From the NCBI GenBank assembly GCA_900553925.1, contig USFH01000047.1, positions 1 through 13,267 on the forward strand: 13,267 nucleotides of DNA, read 5' to 3'. The notes beneath the pieces are model-generated. The model saw nothing but the letters and a program-made list of their open reading frames with translations, was not told where the DNA came from and ran no database searches. Source of the stretch: an uncultured Clostridium sp. GTDB lineage: Bacteria; Bacillota; Clostridia; Lachnospirales; Lachnospiraceae. The first letter of the stretch is position 1, and every line of letters starts with the position of its first letter. The position numbers and the translations under genes are program-made. This document shows positions 6,166 through 13,267 of this stretch, one piece after another.

Positions 6166-6432
6166 TTATTGTGTATCGTTTTGCACATCCGTTTCCTTCT
6201 CCGGCTGTGTTTCTTCCAATTCAACGTTTTTCACATTTTCCATATTCCGAATCTTATCAATCAATCTGAGTGCTATTGTTGCAATAATGTAAAACACAAT
6301 AATTACAATCAGCAAAATGATCAAAGAATTCAGTAATCCACGCTTATATTTCATATTCAACAGCCATGTAATAAGTGCTGCAGCCAATACAATAAACGCT
6401 CTCGCATTTTTATACTTATCCCGTATATCCAA
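6166..6432 (-). CDS. Small two-helix membrane protein between cheD and sigD
   Basis: The 88-aa protein has two predicted membrane helices (about 12-26 and 33-57) separated by the basic turn MKYKRG, and a soluble acidic C-terminal tail (about 65-88, many Glu/Asp/Thr). A basic N-terminus and basic loop give no simple topology. The start codon is TTG at 6432, supported by GGAG 9 nt upstream (6445-6442); no ATG lies nearby. The gene is 16 nt after cheD and 15 nt before sigD, so it is within the operon. I do not recognise the family. It has no obvious sequence resemblance to FliO, MotB or FlhB fragments. A membrane accessory of flagellar assembly is plausible from context only. Confidence 0.75.
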   Translation of the reverse strand: MDIRDKYKNARAFIVLAAALITWLLNMKYKRGLLNSLIILLIVIIVFYIIATIALRLIDKIRNMENVKNVELEETQPEKETDVQNDTQ

Positions 6433-6448
6433 TCAACCCGTCTCCAAT

Positions 6449-6934
6449 TTATATAATATGTTTTGTCTTACCGGCCGTCACAATCGTTAATTCCTTTGTC
6501 TGTGGATCAAACACGATTGTCCGTCCGTAATTTAGTCCGACATCCTCAGCTGCAATCCGGATTCCATATTGTTTTAAAGTTTCCCGGACAGCTTGCACAT
6601 TTTTTTCTCCAATATTCCCCATTGTACTGTCAGAGGAAAATTGAAACATTTTAGCACCTCCGGCGATCTTCGCCAGCATACGCTGCCGGGAAAGCCCTTT
6701 TCGTTCAAGTTCTTCTATAAGAGCCAGAATACCGGTATCTGCAAATTTTAAAGGATTCTGATTCTGTCTGATCTTTGTACTATCAGGCAGCATAATATGA
6801 ACCAACCCTGCCAGATTCTTTGATTTCTCGTATAAAACAACGCCGACACAAGATCCCAGTCCGACTGTTGTAATCATCTCTCCATCTGTGCAGGTATTCA
6901 TATCTGCTATCCCTACCCGGATAACATCACTCAC
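6449..6934 (-). CDS. cheD: Chemoreceptor glutamine deamidase CheD
   Basis: CheD deamidates glutamines on methyl-accepting chemotaxis proteins and binds CheC, stimulating its CheY-P phosphatase activity. Numbered from the GTG at 6934, the catalytic set is visible as Thr23, Cys29 (in TVGLGSCVG) and His46 (in GLVHIMLPDS), matching the Cys/His/Thr triad described for Thermotoga CheD. I chose GTG because GGAGG lies 8 nt upstream and the resulting 161-aa protein starts just before the conserved VIRVGIADM segment. A longer frame from an ATG at 6976 would add a poorly conserved extension overlapping cheC by 50 nt. With the GTG start the overlap with cheC is only 8 nt, a normal coupling arrangement. 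Confidence 0.95.
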   Translation of the reverse strand: MSDVIRVGIADMNTCTDGEMITTVGLGSCVGVVLYEKSKNLAGLVHIMLPDSTKIRQNQNPLKFADTGILALIEELERKGLSRQRMLAKIAGGAKMFQFSSDSTMGNIGEKNVQAVRETLKQYGIRIAAEDVGLNYGRTIVFDPQTKELTIVTAGKTKHII

Positions 6935-7550
6935 CGCCTGCACCTCCAATTCCCAGTTTTTGCAGAAGCTGATCAAATGAATGCATCTCTGAAATCAACA
7001 TGATATATCCATTGATCTCCTGATTACCTGCTTTAAATCCCGAATTAATCAAAAGCGCTTTATCACTTATCATCCCATACTCGATACAAGGAACACTTAA
7101 GATTGCACCCGCCATATCTATGCAGATCTGCGGCTGCGAATACCGAAGTTCCATTCCCGAGAGATTTCCCAGCGATGCCACATACGAGCCAATCAGAATA
7201 TTGGCAATCTCTCCAATTGCAGATATTCCCATATCTCCATGCCATTCCAGCTCCGTTCCAAGCATAACGGACGCGAGGTTCTTCGCATCATCAAGACCTA
7301 ACACGAACAAAATCATCGCGTTAATTGGTCCGTTCAGCCGGCTTAAGACACCAACCACCGATGTCTCCGGACCACCAAGGGCATTTTCCAATTCGTTAAA
7401 ATCATATAATTTCACAATCGGTGCTGTCATCGTGAGTCTGGAAGAAAGCAAAACCGACAGAGATGTCGTCGCGTTCCCGGCACCGATATTCCCAAGCTCA
7501 GTGAGTGCATTCTTCACCTGCTCAGACAACTGTTCTTTGCTGTTGCCCAT
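6927..7550 (-). CDS. cheC: CheY-P phosphatase CheC
   Basis: CheC, of the CheC/CheX/FliY family, dephosphorylates CheY-P and exchanges with CheD in adaptation. The 207-aa length matches B. subtilis CheC. The family's active-site pattern D/S-x3-E-x2-N-x22-P occurs twice. The second site is perfect: Ser110, Glu114, Asn117, Pro140. The first keeps Glu18, Asn21 and Pro44 but has Asn14 where Asp/Ser is usual, so this half may be weaker. The C-terminal FDQLLQKLG helix is typical. GAGGT lies 5 nt before the ATG. It sits between cheW and cheD, as in B. subtilis. Confidence 0.96.
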   Translation of the reverse strand: MGNSKEQLSEQVKNALTELGNIGAGNATTSLSVLLSSRLTMTAPIVKLYDFNELENALGGPETSVVGVLSRLNGPINAMILFVLGLDDAKNLASVMLGTELEWHGDMGISAIGEIANILIGSYVASLGNLSGMELRYSQPQICIDMAGAILSVPCIEYGMISDKALLINSGFKAGNQEINGYIMLISEMHSFDQLLQKLGIGGAGGE

Positions 7551-7566
7551 AAGCTACCTCTATTTG

Positions 7567-8019
7567 TTATTCATTATCAATATCCGTAATCAATGCTCCG
7601 ATGTTCAACAGCGAAATCAGGGAATCATTGTACTTTCCAACTCCCGTAAGATATGTACGTGTATCTCCGTTTTCTGTTGCGATCTGCTCTATCACATCTT
7701 CGGTCAGTGTTACAACCTCACGCACTTCATCAACCAGAATACCGATTTTAGCGTTTCCTTCGACTTTAAGAATAAGAATACGTGTTGCATTCGTATATTC
7801 TTTATCCGGAAGTTCGAATTTTCTACGCAGACTAAGCACCGGTACGACTTCTCCTCTTAAATTAATAATTCCAAGGAAATAAGGCTGTGCATGTGGTACA
7901 CGTGTAATCTTCTGTAAACGCACAATATTATCAATATAAGAAATATCAATACCATATTGCTCGCTGTCAAACTTCAAAATAATATACTGTTTTGCACTGT
8001 TAATTGTATTTGTATCCAT
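7567..8019 (-). CDS. cheW: Chemotaxis coupling protein CheW
   Basis: CheW bridges chemoreceptors and the CheA P5 domain in the polar signalling array. The 150-aa protein is a single CheW domain: KQYIILKFDSEQYGIDISYI at the start, then RVPHAQPYFLGIINLRGEVV, the most conserved stretch, then LPDK, ILVDEVREVV, and the closing YLTGVGKYND. It contains no receiver domain, so it is CheW and not CheV. GGGAGG lies upstream of the ATG (about 9 nt), and the gene follows cheA by 14 nt. Confidence 0.97.
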   Translation of the reverse strand: MDTNTINSAKQYIILKFDSEQYGIDISYIDNIVRLQKITRVPHAQPYFLGIINLRGEVVPVLSLRRKFELPDKEYTNATRILILKVEGNAKIGILVDEVREVVTLTEDVIEQIATENGDTRTYLTGVGKYNDSLISLLNIGALITDIDNE

Positions 8020-8033
8020 CTACGCACACCTCC

Positions 8034-10133
8034 CTACACTAATGTGTTTGAATCAATGATCAAAGCAACTTCACCATTTCCAAGGATTGTAGCACCACTG
8101 ATCATCTTTGGCACATGAATGTACTTGCCAAGTGATTTGATAACGATTTCCTGCTGTCCGAGTAATTTATCGATTACAAGTCCGGCCTGCTTATCGCCCC
8201 TCTTGACAATAACCACGATTTCTCCATCGTCAAGCAGCGCATCCTCCCGTTCCACAGGTTCAATATCAAGTACCTCATTCAGGCGGACAAGCGGAATAAC
8301 CGAACCTCGGAGATTAATGACTTCTTTGGTGTGTACATACCGGATATCCTCTGGAAGGATTTCTTCCACAGTTACAATGGAATTTAATGGCAATGCATAT
8401 TTCTCTCCGGATACTTCGACCATAAGTGCCTGAATAATCGCAAGTGTAAGCGGAAGCCTTACAATAAAGGTTGTTCCTTCACCAAGCTTCGTTACAACTT
8501 CTACATCTCCGCCGAGGCCCTCAATCTTATTCTTAACAACGTCAAGACCAACACCTCGACCGGATACATCCGATATCTTCTCAGAGGTTGAGAATGCCGG
8601 CATAAACAACAAATCAATGACTTCCTTGTCTGACATATATTCTGCCTGTTCCTCTGTAATCTGACCTTTCTCCAAAGCCTTCTTCTTGACTTTTTCTACA
8701 TCAACACCAGCTCCATCGTCACTAACCTCAATCGTAACATTATTTCCATCCTGATATGCATCCAGACGAATCGTTCCAACCTGAGGCTTGCCAATCTTCA
8801 GACGATCGATCGTTGACTCCAGTCCATGATCCGCTGCATTACGAAGCATATGCATCAACGGATCTCCGATCTCATCAATAACAGTACGGTCAAGCTCTGT
8901 ATCCTCACCGGTCATGATGAGTTCCATCTCTTTGTTAAGCTTCTTTGACAGATCACGGATCATTCTTGGGAACCGGTTTACGACGCTCTCAATCGGAACC
9001 ATACGTACCTTCATGACGGACTCATGCAGGTTCGTCGTGATACGCTCAAGATACTCAATCTGCTCATTAAACGACTGATCCTGTGAGGATAACATTCCTG
9101 TCACAGACACAAGTCCATTCTTCGCGATGATCAGCTCTGATACCTGATTCATCAGCTCGTCAAGCTTCTCAATATCAACACGCACCGAACGATTCACAAC
9201 CGGCTTACCGCTCTTTGTTCCCTTAGATGACGCTTTCTTCTCGTCTTTCTTCGCCGGTGCTGCAGGTGCAGCAGTTTCAGATGTTTCTTCCTTGTGCACC
9301 TCTTCCTTTTCTTCTGCTACAGCAGGCTCATCCGATAGTTCATACTCTTCAATGACAGCCTCTTCAATTTCTGATACATTCTCAATTGTTTTCTTGATTT
9401 CATCCAACGACTTGTCCGAGATGATAAACATAGAAAAATCAAAATCAAATTTCTCATCCTCAATATCCTGAACACTTGGAACAGATTTGATAATATCACC
9501 CTTATTCTCAAGCCCCTTGAATACCAAAAATGCACGTGCCGCCTTAAGCAGGCAGGACTCCTGAATATAAACTGTCGTTGCATACACATGCTTCCCCTGT
9601 GATTTTGCCTCAACAATTGCATTTCTCTCGAAATCAGCAATCGGAATTGACAGATATTTCTTACGGTCATCGCCCTCCGGCTTTTTCTCTTCCTTTACTG
9701 TTTCTTCTGTCGTTGCAGCCGCCTGTTCAGATTCCGAAGATCCCGAAGTTCCCTTCTCTAATACTGCATTCAACTGGGCAATCAGTTCATCGTTATCCTC
9801 TGTACCTTCATCAGAAGTCTCAATGATGTTGTTGAGATATCCTTCCAACGCATCCAGACATTTGAACACAATGTCCACCAGATCAGCGTTCACGTTCATC
9901 TTTCCGTTCCGGATTTCGGAGAATACATTCTCCATGTCATGTGTAAGACGCTGCATACGCTTATATCCCATGGTACCGGCCATTCCCTTCAGGGAATGGG
10001 CTGCACGGAAGATTTCATTTACGGTATCGACATTCTCAGGCTCCTCTTCCAAAATAAGCACCTGATCGTTTAACGTCTGCAGATGTTCCTTTGACTCATC
10101 AATAAAAATCTCCAGATACTGACTTAAATCCAT
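8034..10133 (-). CDS. cheA: Chemotaxis sensor histidine kinase CheA
   Basis: CheA autophosphorylates in response to receptors and passes phosphate to CheY and CheB. The 699-aa protein has all five domains. P1 (1-125) carries the phosphorylated His46 in RAAHSLKG. A P2-like response-regulator docking domain lies at about 158-265. A low-complexity Glu/Ala/Lys linker (265-310) leads to P3 dimerisation (about 310-375). P4 kinase (375-560) has the N box around Asn432 (RNAADHGLE), G1 SDDGAGVD (471-478) and G2 SGRGVGLDVV (from 524). P5 CheW-like (562-699) ends the protein. The start overlaps the cheB stop as TAATG with a GGGGTG ribosome site. All kinase motifs look intact. Confidence 0.98.
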   Translation of the reverse strand: MDLSQYLEIFIDESKEHLQTLNDQVLILEEEPENVDTVNEIFRAAHSLKGMAGTMGYKRMQRLTHDMENVFSEIRNGKMNVNADLVDIVFKCLDALEGYLNNIIETSDEGTEDNDELIAQLNAVLEKGTSGSSESEQAAATTEETVKEEKKPEGDDRKKYLSIPIADFERNAIVEAKSQGKHVYATTVYIQESCLLKAARAFLVFKGLENKGDIIKSVPSVQDIEDEKFDFDFSMFIISDKSLDEIKKTIENVSEIEEAVIEEYELSDEPAVAEEKEEVHKEETSETAAPAAPAKKDEKKASSKGTKSGKPVVNRSVRVDIEKLDELMNQVSELIIAKNGLVSVTGMLSSQDQSFNEQIEYLERITTNLHESVMKVRMVPIESVVNRFPRMIRDLSKKLNKEMELIMTGEDTELDRTVIDEIGDPLMHMLRNAADHGLESTIDRLKIGKPQVGTIRLDAYQDGNNVTIEVSDDGAGVDVEKVKKKALEKGQITEEQAEYMSDKEVIDLLFMPAFSTSEKISDVSGRGVGLDVVKNKIEGLGGDVEVVTKLGEGTTFIVRLPLTLAIIQALMVEVSGEKYALPLNSIVTVEEILPEDIRYVHTKEVINLRGSVIPLVRLNEVLDIEPVEREDALLDDGEIVVIVKRGDKQAGLVIDKLLGQQEIVIKSLGKYIHVPKMISGATILGNGEVALIIDSNTLV

Positions 10134-11239
10134 TATCGCACCCCTACTTTCTTTGTTATTTCCTCTGCTATACGTGGAAGACTACACACACAATCACACA
10201 ATCCCGCTTCATATACAGATCGCGGCATCCCATAAACCGTCGAAGTCTCCTCATCCTGAGCAATTACATAGATTTCTTTATGATTGGCTAATTCCTGAAT
10301 TCCTTTTGTCCCATCTGCCCCCATACCGGTCAGAATAACACAGATAATTTCATCATACGGACTTGTACAAAGGCTCTTCAGCATAACGTTTCCGCAAGGT
10401 TTTAAACCTCCGATCGGAGCAATATCTTCACAGTAGGTTTCACATCCACGCTCCGTTTTTTTCAAAGCAAGATGTGTTCCACCCTTTGCAATATAGACAT
10501 GTCCTTCCTGTAATACATCTCCCGGTTCGGCTTCTTTGACACTCAGTTCACTTTGTTCATTCAGACGCATTGCCAATGTATTGGTAAAACCTTCCGGCAT
10601 ATGCTGCACAAGCACAACCGGTGCTGCAAGATTCTTCGGGAGCTTCGGAATGACGGATTGTAACGCGCGCGGACCGCCGGTGGAACACACAATTGCAACA
10701 AGCTTCCGGCTCTTTGACCTTAAAGATGCCGTTCCCTGTGTCTTACGGTTCTGTCGCAGCTTGTCAACCGGCTTATCCAGTGTTGCAGCATCCGCGGAAG
10801 CCGCTTTCAAATGGTTCTCACGTTCGCCAACTTCAACAGCCATCAGCAGCGCTTTCTTAACCTTATCCGCATAATGACCGGCATCCTTCTGGAATATACC
10901 CTTTGGCTTCTTGATAAACTCAATAGCGCCAAGCTCCAATGCAGTAAAAACAGCATAAGCATCTTCTCTTGCACTGAATACAATAAAAGGAATTGTGATA
11001 TGTTCCTCCTTTGCCTGCTTTATAAGCGTAAGCCCATCCATCCCAGGCATATCTATATCTGTCATGATCACATCAATATCTGACGTATGTGCACGCAGAT
11101 ACTGAATTCCTTCTAAGCCATCCGACGCCAGATGTACAACGGTATAGCCATCTATTTGTTCTATAATATCAGACATTACTCTTCTCATAAGTGCAGAATC
11201 ATCTATGAGAAGTATTTTTTTATCAAATTTTCTTTCCAT
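10133..11239 (-). CDS. cheB: Protein-glutamate methylesterase CheB
   Basis: CheB demethylates (and in some species deamidates) chemoreceptor glutamates after phosphorylation by CheA. Residues 1-125 form a receiver domain with the acidic pocket DD (13-14), phosphoacceptor Asp61 in MTDIDMPGMDG and Lys111 in KKP. After a linker, the methylesterase domain (about 178-365) shows the catalytic Ser186 (CSTGGP), His213 (VQHMPEGF) and Asp309 (GMGADG). The 368-aa length is normal. The start overlaps the preceding PilZ gene by 17 nt with a weak GGAAA ribosome site, so coupled translation is likely. No cheR is present in this window, so the opposing methyltransferase must be encoded elsewhere. Confidence 0.97.
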   Translation of the reverse strand: MERKFDKKILLIDDSALMRRVMSDIIEQIDGYTVVHLASDGLEGIQYLRAHTSDIDVIMTDIDMPGMDGLTLIKQAKEEHITIPFIVFSAREDAYAVFTALELGAIEFIKKPKGIFQKDAGHYADKVKKALLMAVEVGERENHLKAASADAATLDKPVDKLRQNRKTQGTASLRSKSRKLVAIVCSTGGPRALQSVIPKLPKNLAAPVVLVQHMPEGFTNTLAMRLNEQSELSVKEAEPGDVLQEGHVYIAKGGTHLALKKTERGCETYCEDIAPIGGLKPCGNVMLKSLCTSPYDEIICVILTGMGADGTKGIQELANHKEIYVIAQDEETSTVYGMPRSVYEAGLCDCVCSLPRIAEEITKKVGVR

Positions 11240-11936
11240 TTGCTATTTCCAATCTTTCACTTTCAAAAATAAACCGGATAATCTTATCCCGCTCTTCCTG
11301 TGTGATCTTTAAAAACTCCATTCGTTGTTCGTACATATCTGTACGATTCTCTACCGGCATGCTCGATAACATACGTGCAAACAGGTTAAAACTCAATATT
11401 TCTCCAAGCATGGATACCATGAATTTTACTTTCACAACTTCGTTACGATCAATATTTTTTCTCTGGTTCAGACGCACGCCGCCCCCGCTGATATCAACAA
11501 TACGCGCAGGCATCCACGGCAGGGCATCTTCCGGGATTGTAACATCATCCGGCACACCAGTATCATATTCTTCATCCGACACAATCCGTATCTGTGCATC
11601 AATCAGACAGTCATAACGGTAAAACTGTCTACGTTGTACCTTCTCGAGGTCACCAAGCATTTTTACATCGAGGAAGAAAAGATTGCCATCTCTGTATCTT
11701 GCAACAACAAGTACATTACACTGTAATAATCCGCGCTCCGTGTAAAAACATGCTGTATAACAGGCATCAAGATCCAGTGGAACAATCCGGCCTTCATAGA
11801 TTGGCATTGCAATCTGAAGCTTTTTGTCAGGCATAATGTCATATATTTTGCTCACAAACACCTTTTTGTTCTGTTCATTCCGGATCACCTGATCAAGTGA
11901 AACTAATTCAATTTTATTTCCAACCGCAATTCCCAT
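11223..11936 (-). CDS. PilZ-domain c-di-GMP receptor, YcgR/YpfA-type flagellar brake
   Basis: The 237-aa protein has an N-terminal YcgR-like beta-barrel (about 5-98) and a C-terminal PilZ domain (about 100-225). Both halves of the c-di-GMP site are present: R103-x3-R107 in RRQFYR, and D148-x-S150-x2-G153 in DISGGGVRL. Proteins of this build (YcgR in E. coli, YpfA/DgrA in B. subtilis) bind c-di-GMP and slow or stop the flagellar motor. The start at 11936 is the first possible in-frame codon, as a TGA precedes it directly; the nearest purine-rich site (AAAAAGGAAA) is about 15 nt upstream, so initiation looks weak. It follows flhG by 52 nt and overlaps cheB. In B. subtilis ypfA lies outside the fla/che operon. 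Confidence 0.92.
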   Translation of the reverse strand: MGIAVGNKIELVSLDQVIRNEQNKKVFVSKIYDIMPDKKLQIAMPIYEGRIVPLDLDACYTACFYTERGLLQCNVLVVARYRDGNLFFLDVKMLGDLEKVQRRQFYRYDCLIDAQIRIVSDEEYDTGVPDDVTIPEDALPWMPARIVDISGGGVRLNQRKNIDRNEVVKVKFMVSMLGEILSFNLFARMLSSMPVENRTDMYEQRMEFLKITQEERDKIIRFIFESERLEIANGKKI

Positions 11937-11988
11937 TCATGTATACCATCTTTCCTTTTTCTGCTGTTTTTTTCTCTGGCATATCCTA

Positions 11989-12873
11989 TTACCGTATTCG
12001 CTTTCTGGACCGGAAGAAATCAATGAATACCCGTGCGATTCCTTCCTTCTTTTTATACTCTTCCGTCTGCTCATCGTTCAGACGGGTTACAAGCTGGTGT
12101 ATTCCTTTGGTTGCGGCAGTTCCCGGGTACGCCTGAATAAGCGGTTTTTGTTCGATTACTGCCATGGACGCATTCTTATCCTGAAGAACTGCCCCAAGAA
12201 ATGAAAGCTTGGTGTTCAGAAATTTTGAAGAAACCGTATCAATCTTATTGAATATCTCCGCTCCTTCATTCTCGTTTTCAACCCGGTTTGCAACAACGTG
12301 TATTGTTTTGTAAAGCGGATTGAAGCTGTTTTTTCGTCGAAGAACCTTGAGCAGGGAATATGAATCTGTGATGGATGTCGGCTCTGGTGTGACAACCAGA
12401 ACAACCTCCGGACTCATCATTACAAATTCCATAACGGAATCCGTGATTCCGGCACCAGTATCAATGATTACAACATCATACATCTGATCCAGCTTCATAA
12501 GTTCGGATATCAACAATTTAATACTGGCATGATCAAGTGCTGCCAGTTCCGACACACCGGATCCACCGGATATAAATCCGATTCCTTCCGGTCCCTGTGT
12601 AATAATCTCTGTCATCGACTTGTTGTTATGTATCAGATCCAGAAGGTTATACTGTGGACGGATTCCAATCATAACCTCTACATTCGCAAGTCCAAAATCC
12701 GCGTCAAATACAACAACCTTTTTCCCTCGTCTTGCCATCTCTAATGCAATATTCACAGATAACGTTGTCTTTCCGACGCCACCCTTTCCACTTGTAATTG
12801 CAATTACTCTTGCGTTGGTGATTTCCTGATTTGTCTGCACACGTTCCCGTAACTTTGATGCCTGATCCATCAT
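11989..12873 (-). CDS. flhG: MinD-like ATPase FlhG (YlxH/FleN), flagellar number regulator
   Basis: FlhG controls flagellar number and placement, together with the GTPase FlhF, and assists assembly of C-ring parts. The 294-aa protein begins with DQASKLRERV, the DQAxxLR motif that activates FlhF's GTPase. A deviant Walker A GKGGVGKTT (29-37), DAD (57-59), and Walker B/switch II VVIIDTGAGI with Asp138 follow. The C-terminus, ARVFIDFFRSRKRIR, is amphipathic and basic, like the membrane-targeting helix of MinD-type ATPases. The ATG overlaps the flhF stop (ATGA) with GGAGG 6 nt upstream; a second ATG follows at once (Met2) and is an alternative start. Confidence 0.96.
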   Translation of the reverse strand: MMDQASKLRERVQTNQEITNARVIAITSGKGGVGKTTLSVNIALEMARRGKKVVVFDADFGLANVEVMIGIRPQYNLLDLIHNNKSMTEIITQGPEGIGFISGGSGVSELAALDHASIKLLISELMKLDQMYDVVIIDTGAGITDSVMEFVMMSPEVVLVVTPEPTSITDSYSLLKVLRRKNSFNPLYKTIHVVANRVENENEGAEIFNKIDTVSSKFLNTKLSFLGAVLQDKNASMAVIEQKPLIQAYPGTAATKGIHQLVTRLNDEQTEEYKKKEGIARVFIDFFRSRKRIR

Positions 12874-13267
12874 TTACCACCTCCTAACAATTTTTTTGCA
12901 ATAATCTGCGGATCCAAAACTCCAATATCGTCCGGTACATTCTGTCCCCAGGTTACATAGGATAGTGATTTTCCGGTATCCAGCTTCAGATTCAATATAC
13001 TGCCCATTCCGTTTGTCTCATCAAGCTTCGTAAAAATCAGATTATAATCAAACAGCTCTCCATATGTATTAGCAATCGAAAGCAGATCAGAATATTTTAC
13101 GGTTGCAGATACAACTAAAAATATCTCATGCTCATATCCATTTACAGAATCAATAATCTGCTTTAAATCCTCTTTTTGCTCTTCGCTTTTGTGGGATCTT
13201 CCGGCTGTATCAACTAAAATCAGATCATAATTTTTGTATTTTTCGACATTCTGCGTCATCTCCTCCG
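12870..13267 (-). CDS. flhF: SRP-type GTPase FlhF, C-terminal part (cut by the window edge)
   Basis: About 132 C-terminal residues are present; the frame stays open to the window's end. They include the G3 motif VDTAGRS, the G4 motif TKLDE and the G5-like region SYVTWGQNVPDDI, all of the SRP GTPase family (Ffh, FtsY, FlhF). FlhF dimerises with GTP at the membrane to set the flagellar site, and FlhG stimulates hydrolysis. The identity as FlhF and not Ffh/FtsY comes from the short C-terminus without an M domain, the wording of G5 and the next gene, flhG. An internal ATG at 13259 is preceded by GGAGGAG but is not the true start, since it would remove the P-loop. Confidence 0.95.
   Translation of the reverse strand, partial: EEMTQNVEKYKNYDLILVDTAGRSHKSEEQKEDLKQIIDSVNGYEHEIFLVVSATVKYSDLLSIANTYGELFDYNLIFTKLDETNGMGSILNLKLDTGKSLSYVTWGQNVPDDIGVLDPQIIAKKLLGGGK

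Noticed and set aside
7120..7860. 246-codon plus-strand open frame opposite cheC and cheW
   Set aside because: It spans two confident genes and their ribosome site, and its composition is that of an antisense shadow.
11914..11949. 12-codon minus-strand frame overlapping the start of the PilZ gene, as a leader peptide
   Set aside because: The nearest GGA is only 3 nt from its ATG, and nothing suggests conservation; probably chance.
13257..13267. GGAGGAG followed by ATG as a start for a short gene at the window edge
   Set aside because: The frame is open upstream and the ATG lies inside the FlhF G domain, so this is an internal Shine-Dalgarno-like sequence.

Overview
The window looks like part of a chromosome of a motile, low-GC Firmicute. 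It is most likely a Clostridium of the Lachnospiraceae type (Roseburia/Agathobacter-like). The taxonomic call is inference, resting on protein style, the Thr/Glu/Ala repeat protein, and a gene order close to the Bacillus subtilis fla/che-rpsB-tsf region. Every gene I can support lies on the minus strand, so biological order runs from high to low coordinates.

Region A, 13267 to 2135, is the 3' half of a flagellar/chemotaxis operon. It begins with the C-terminal end of flhF (cut by the window edge). It continues with flhG, a PilZ-domain c-di-GMP receptor of the YcgR/YpfA type, cheB, cheA, cheW, cheC, cheD, a small two-helix membrane protein with a TTG start, the flagellar sigma factor sigD/fliA, a FapA-family (DUF342) beta-helix protein, a small hydrophilic protein, a membrane-anchored coiled-coil protein (DUF6115-like, in the position of B. 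subtilis swrB), and a membrane-anchored Thr/Glu/Ala-repeat protein. Genes overlap by a few bases or are separated by about 50 bases at most, so one transcript is likely. The operon ends at a strong hairpin with A and T tracts at 2069-2098.

Region B, 2134 to 214, is the rpsB-tsf ribosomal/elongation factor unit. A good promoter (TTGTAT, 17 bp, extended TGTTATAAT) precedes it, with its -35 hexamer in the loop of the flagellar-operon terminator. The leader of about 130 nt can fold into a three-way junction plus a pseudoknot and is a good candidate for an autoregulatory r-protein leader. A terminator follows tsf.

Region C, 133 to 1, is the N-terminus of a HAD-family phosphatase running off the window.

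The genes act together as follows. FlhF/FlhG set flagellar assembly site and number. CheA/CheW/CheB/CheC/CheD form the signalling and adaptation machinery. The PilZ protein would tie motility to c-di-GMP. SigD drives late flagellar genes. The four poorly characterised proteins around sigD probably help in assembly or envelope anchoring (inference). I see no mobile element, CRISPR array, tRNA or rRNA. The most interesting unexplained structure is the rpsB leader, followed by the cluster of unassigned membrane proteins at the operon end.
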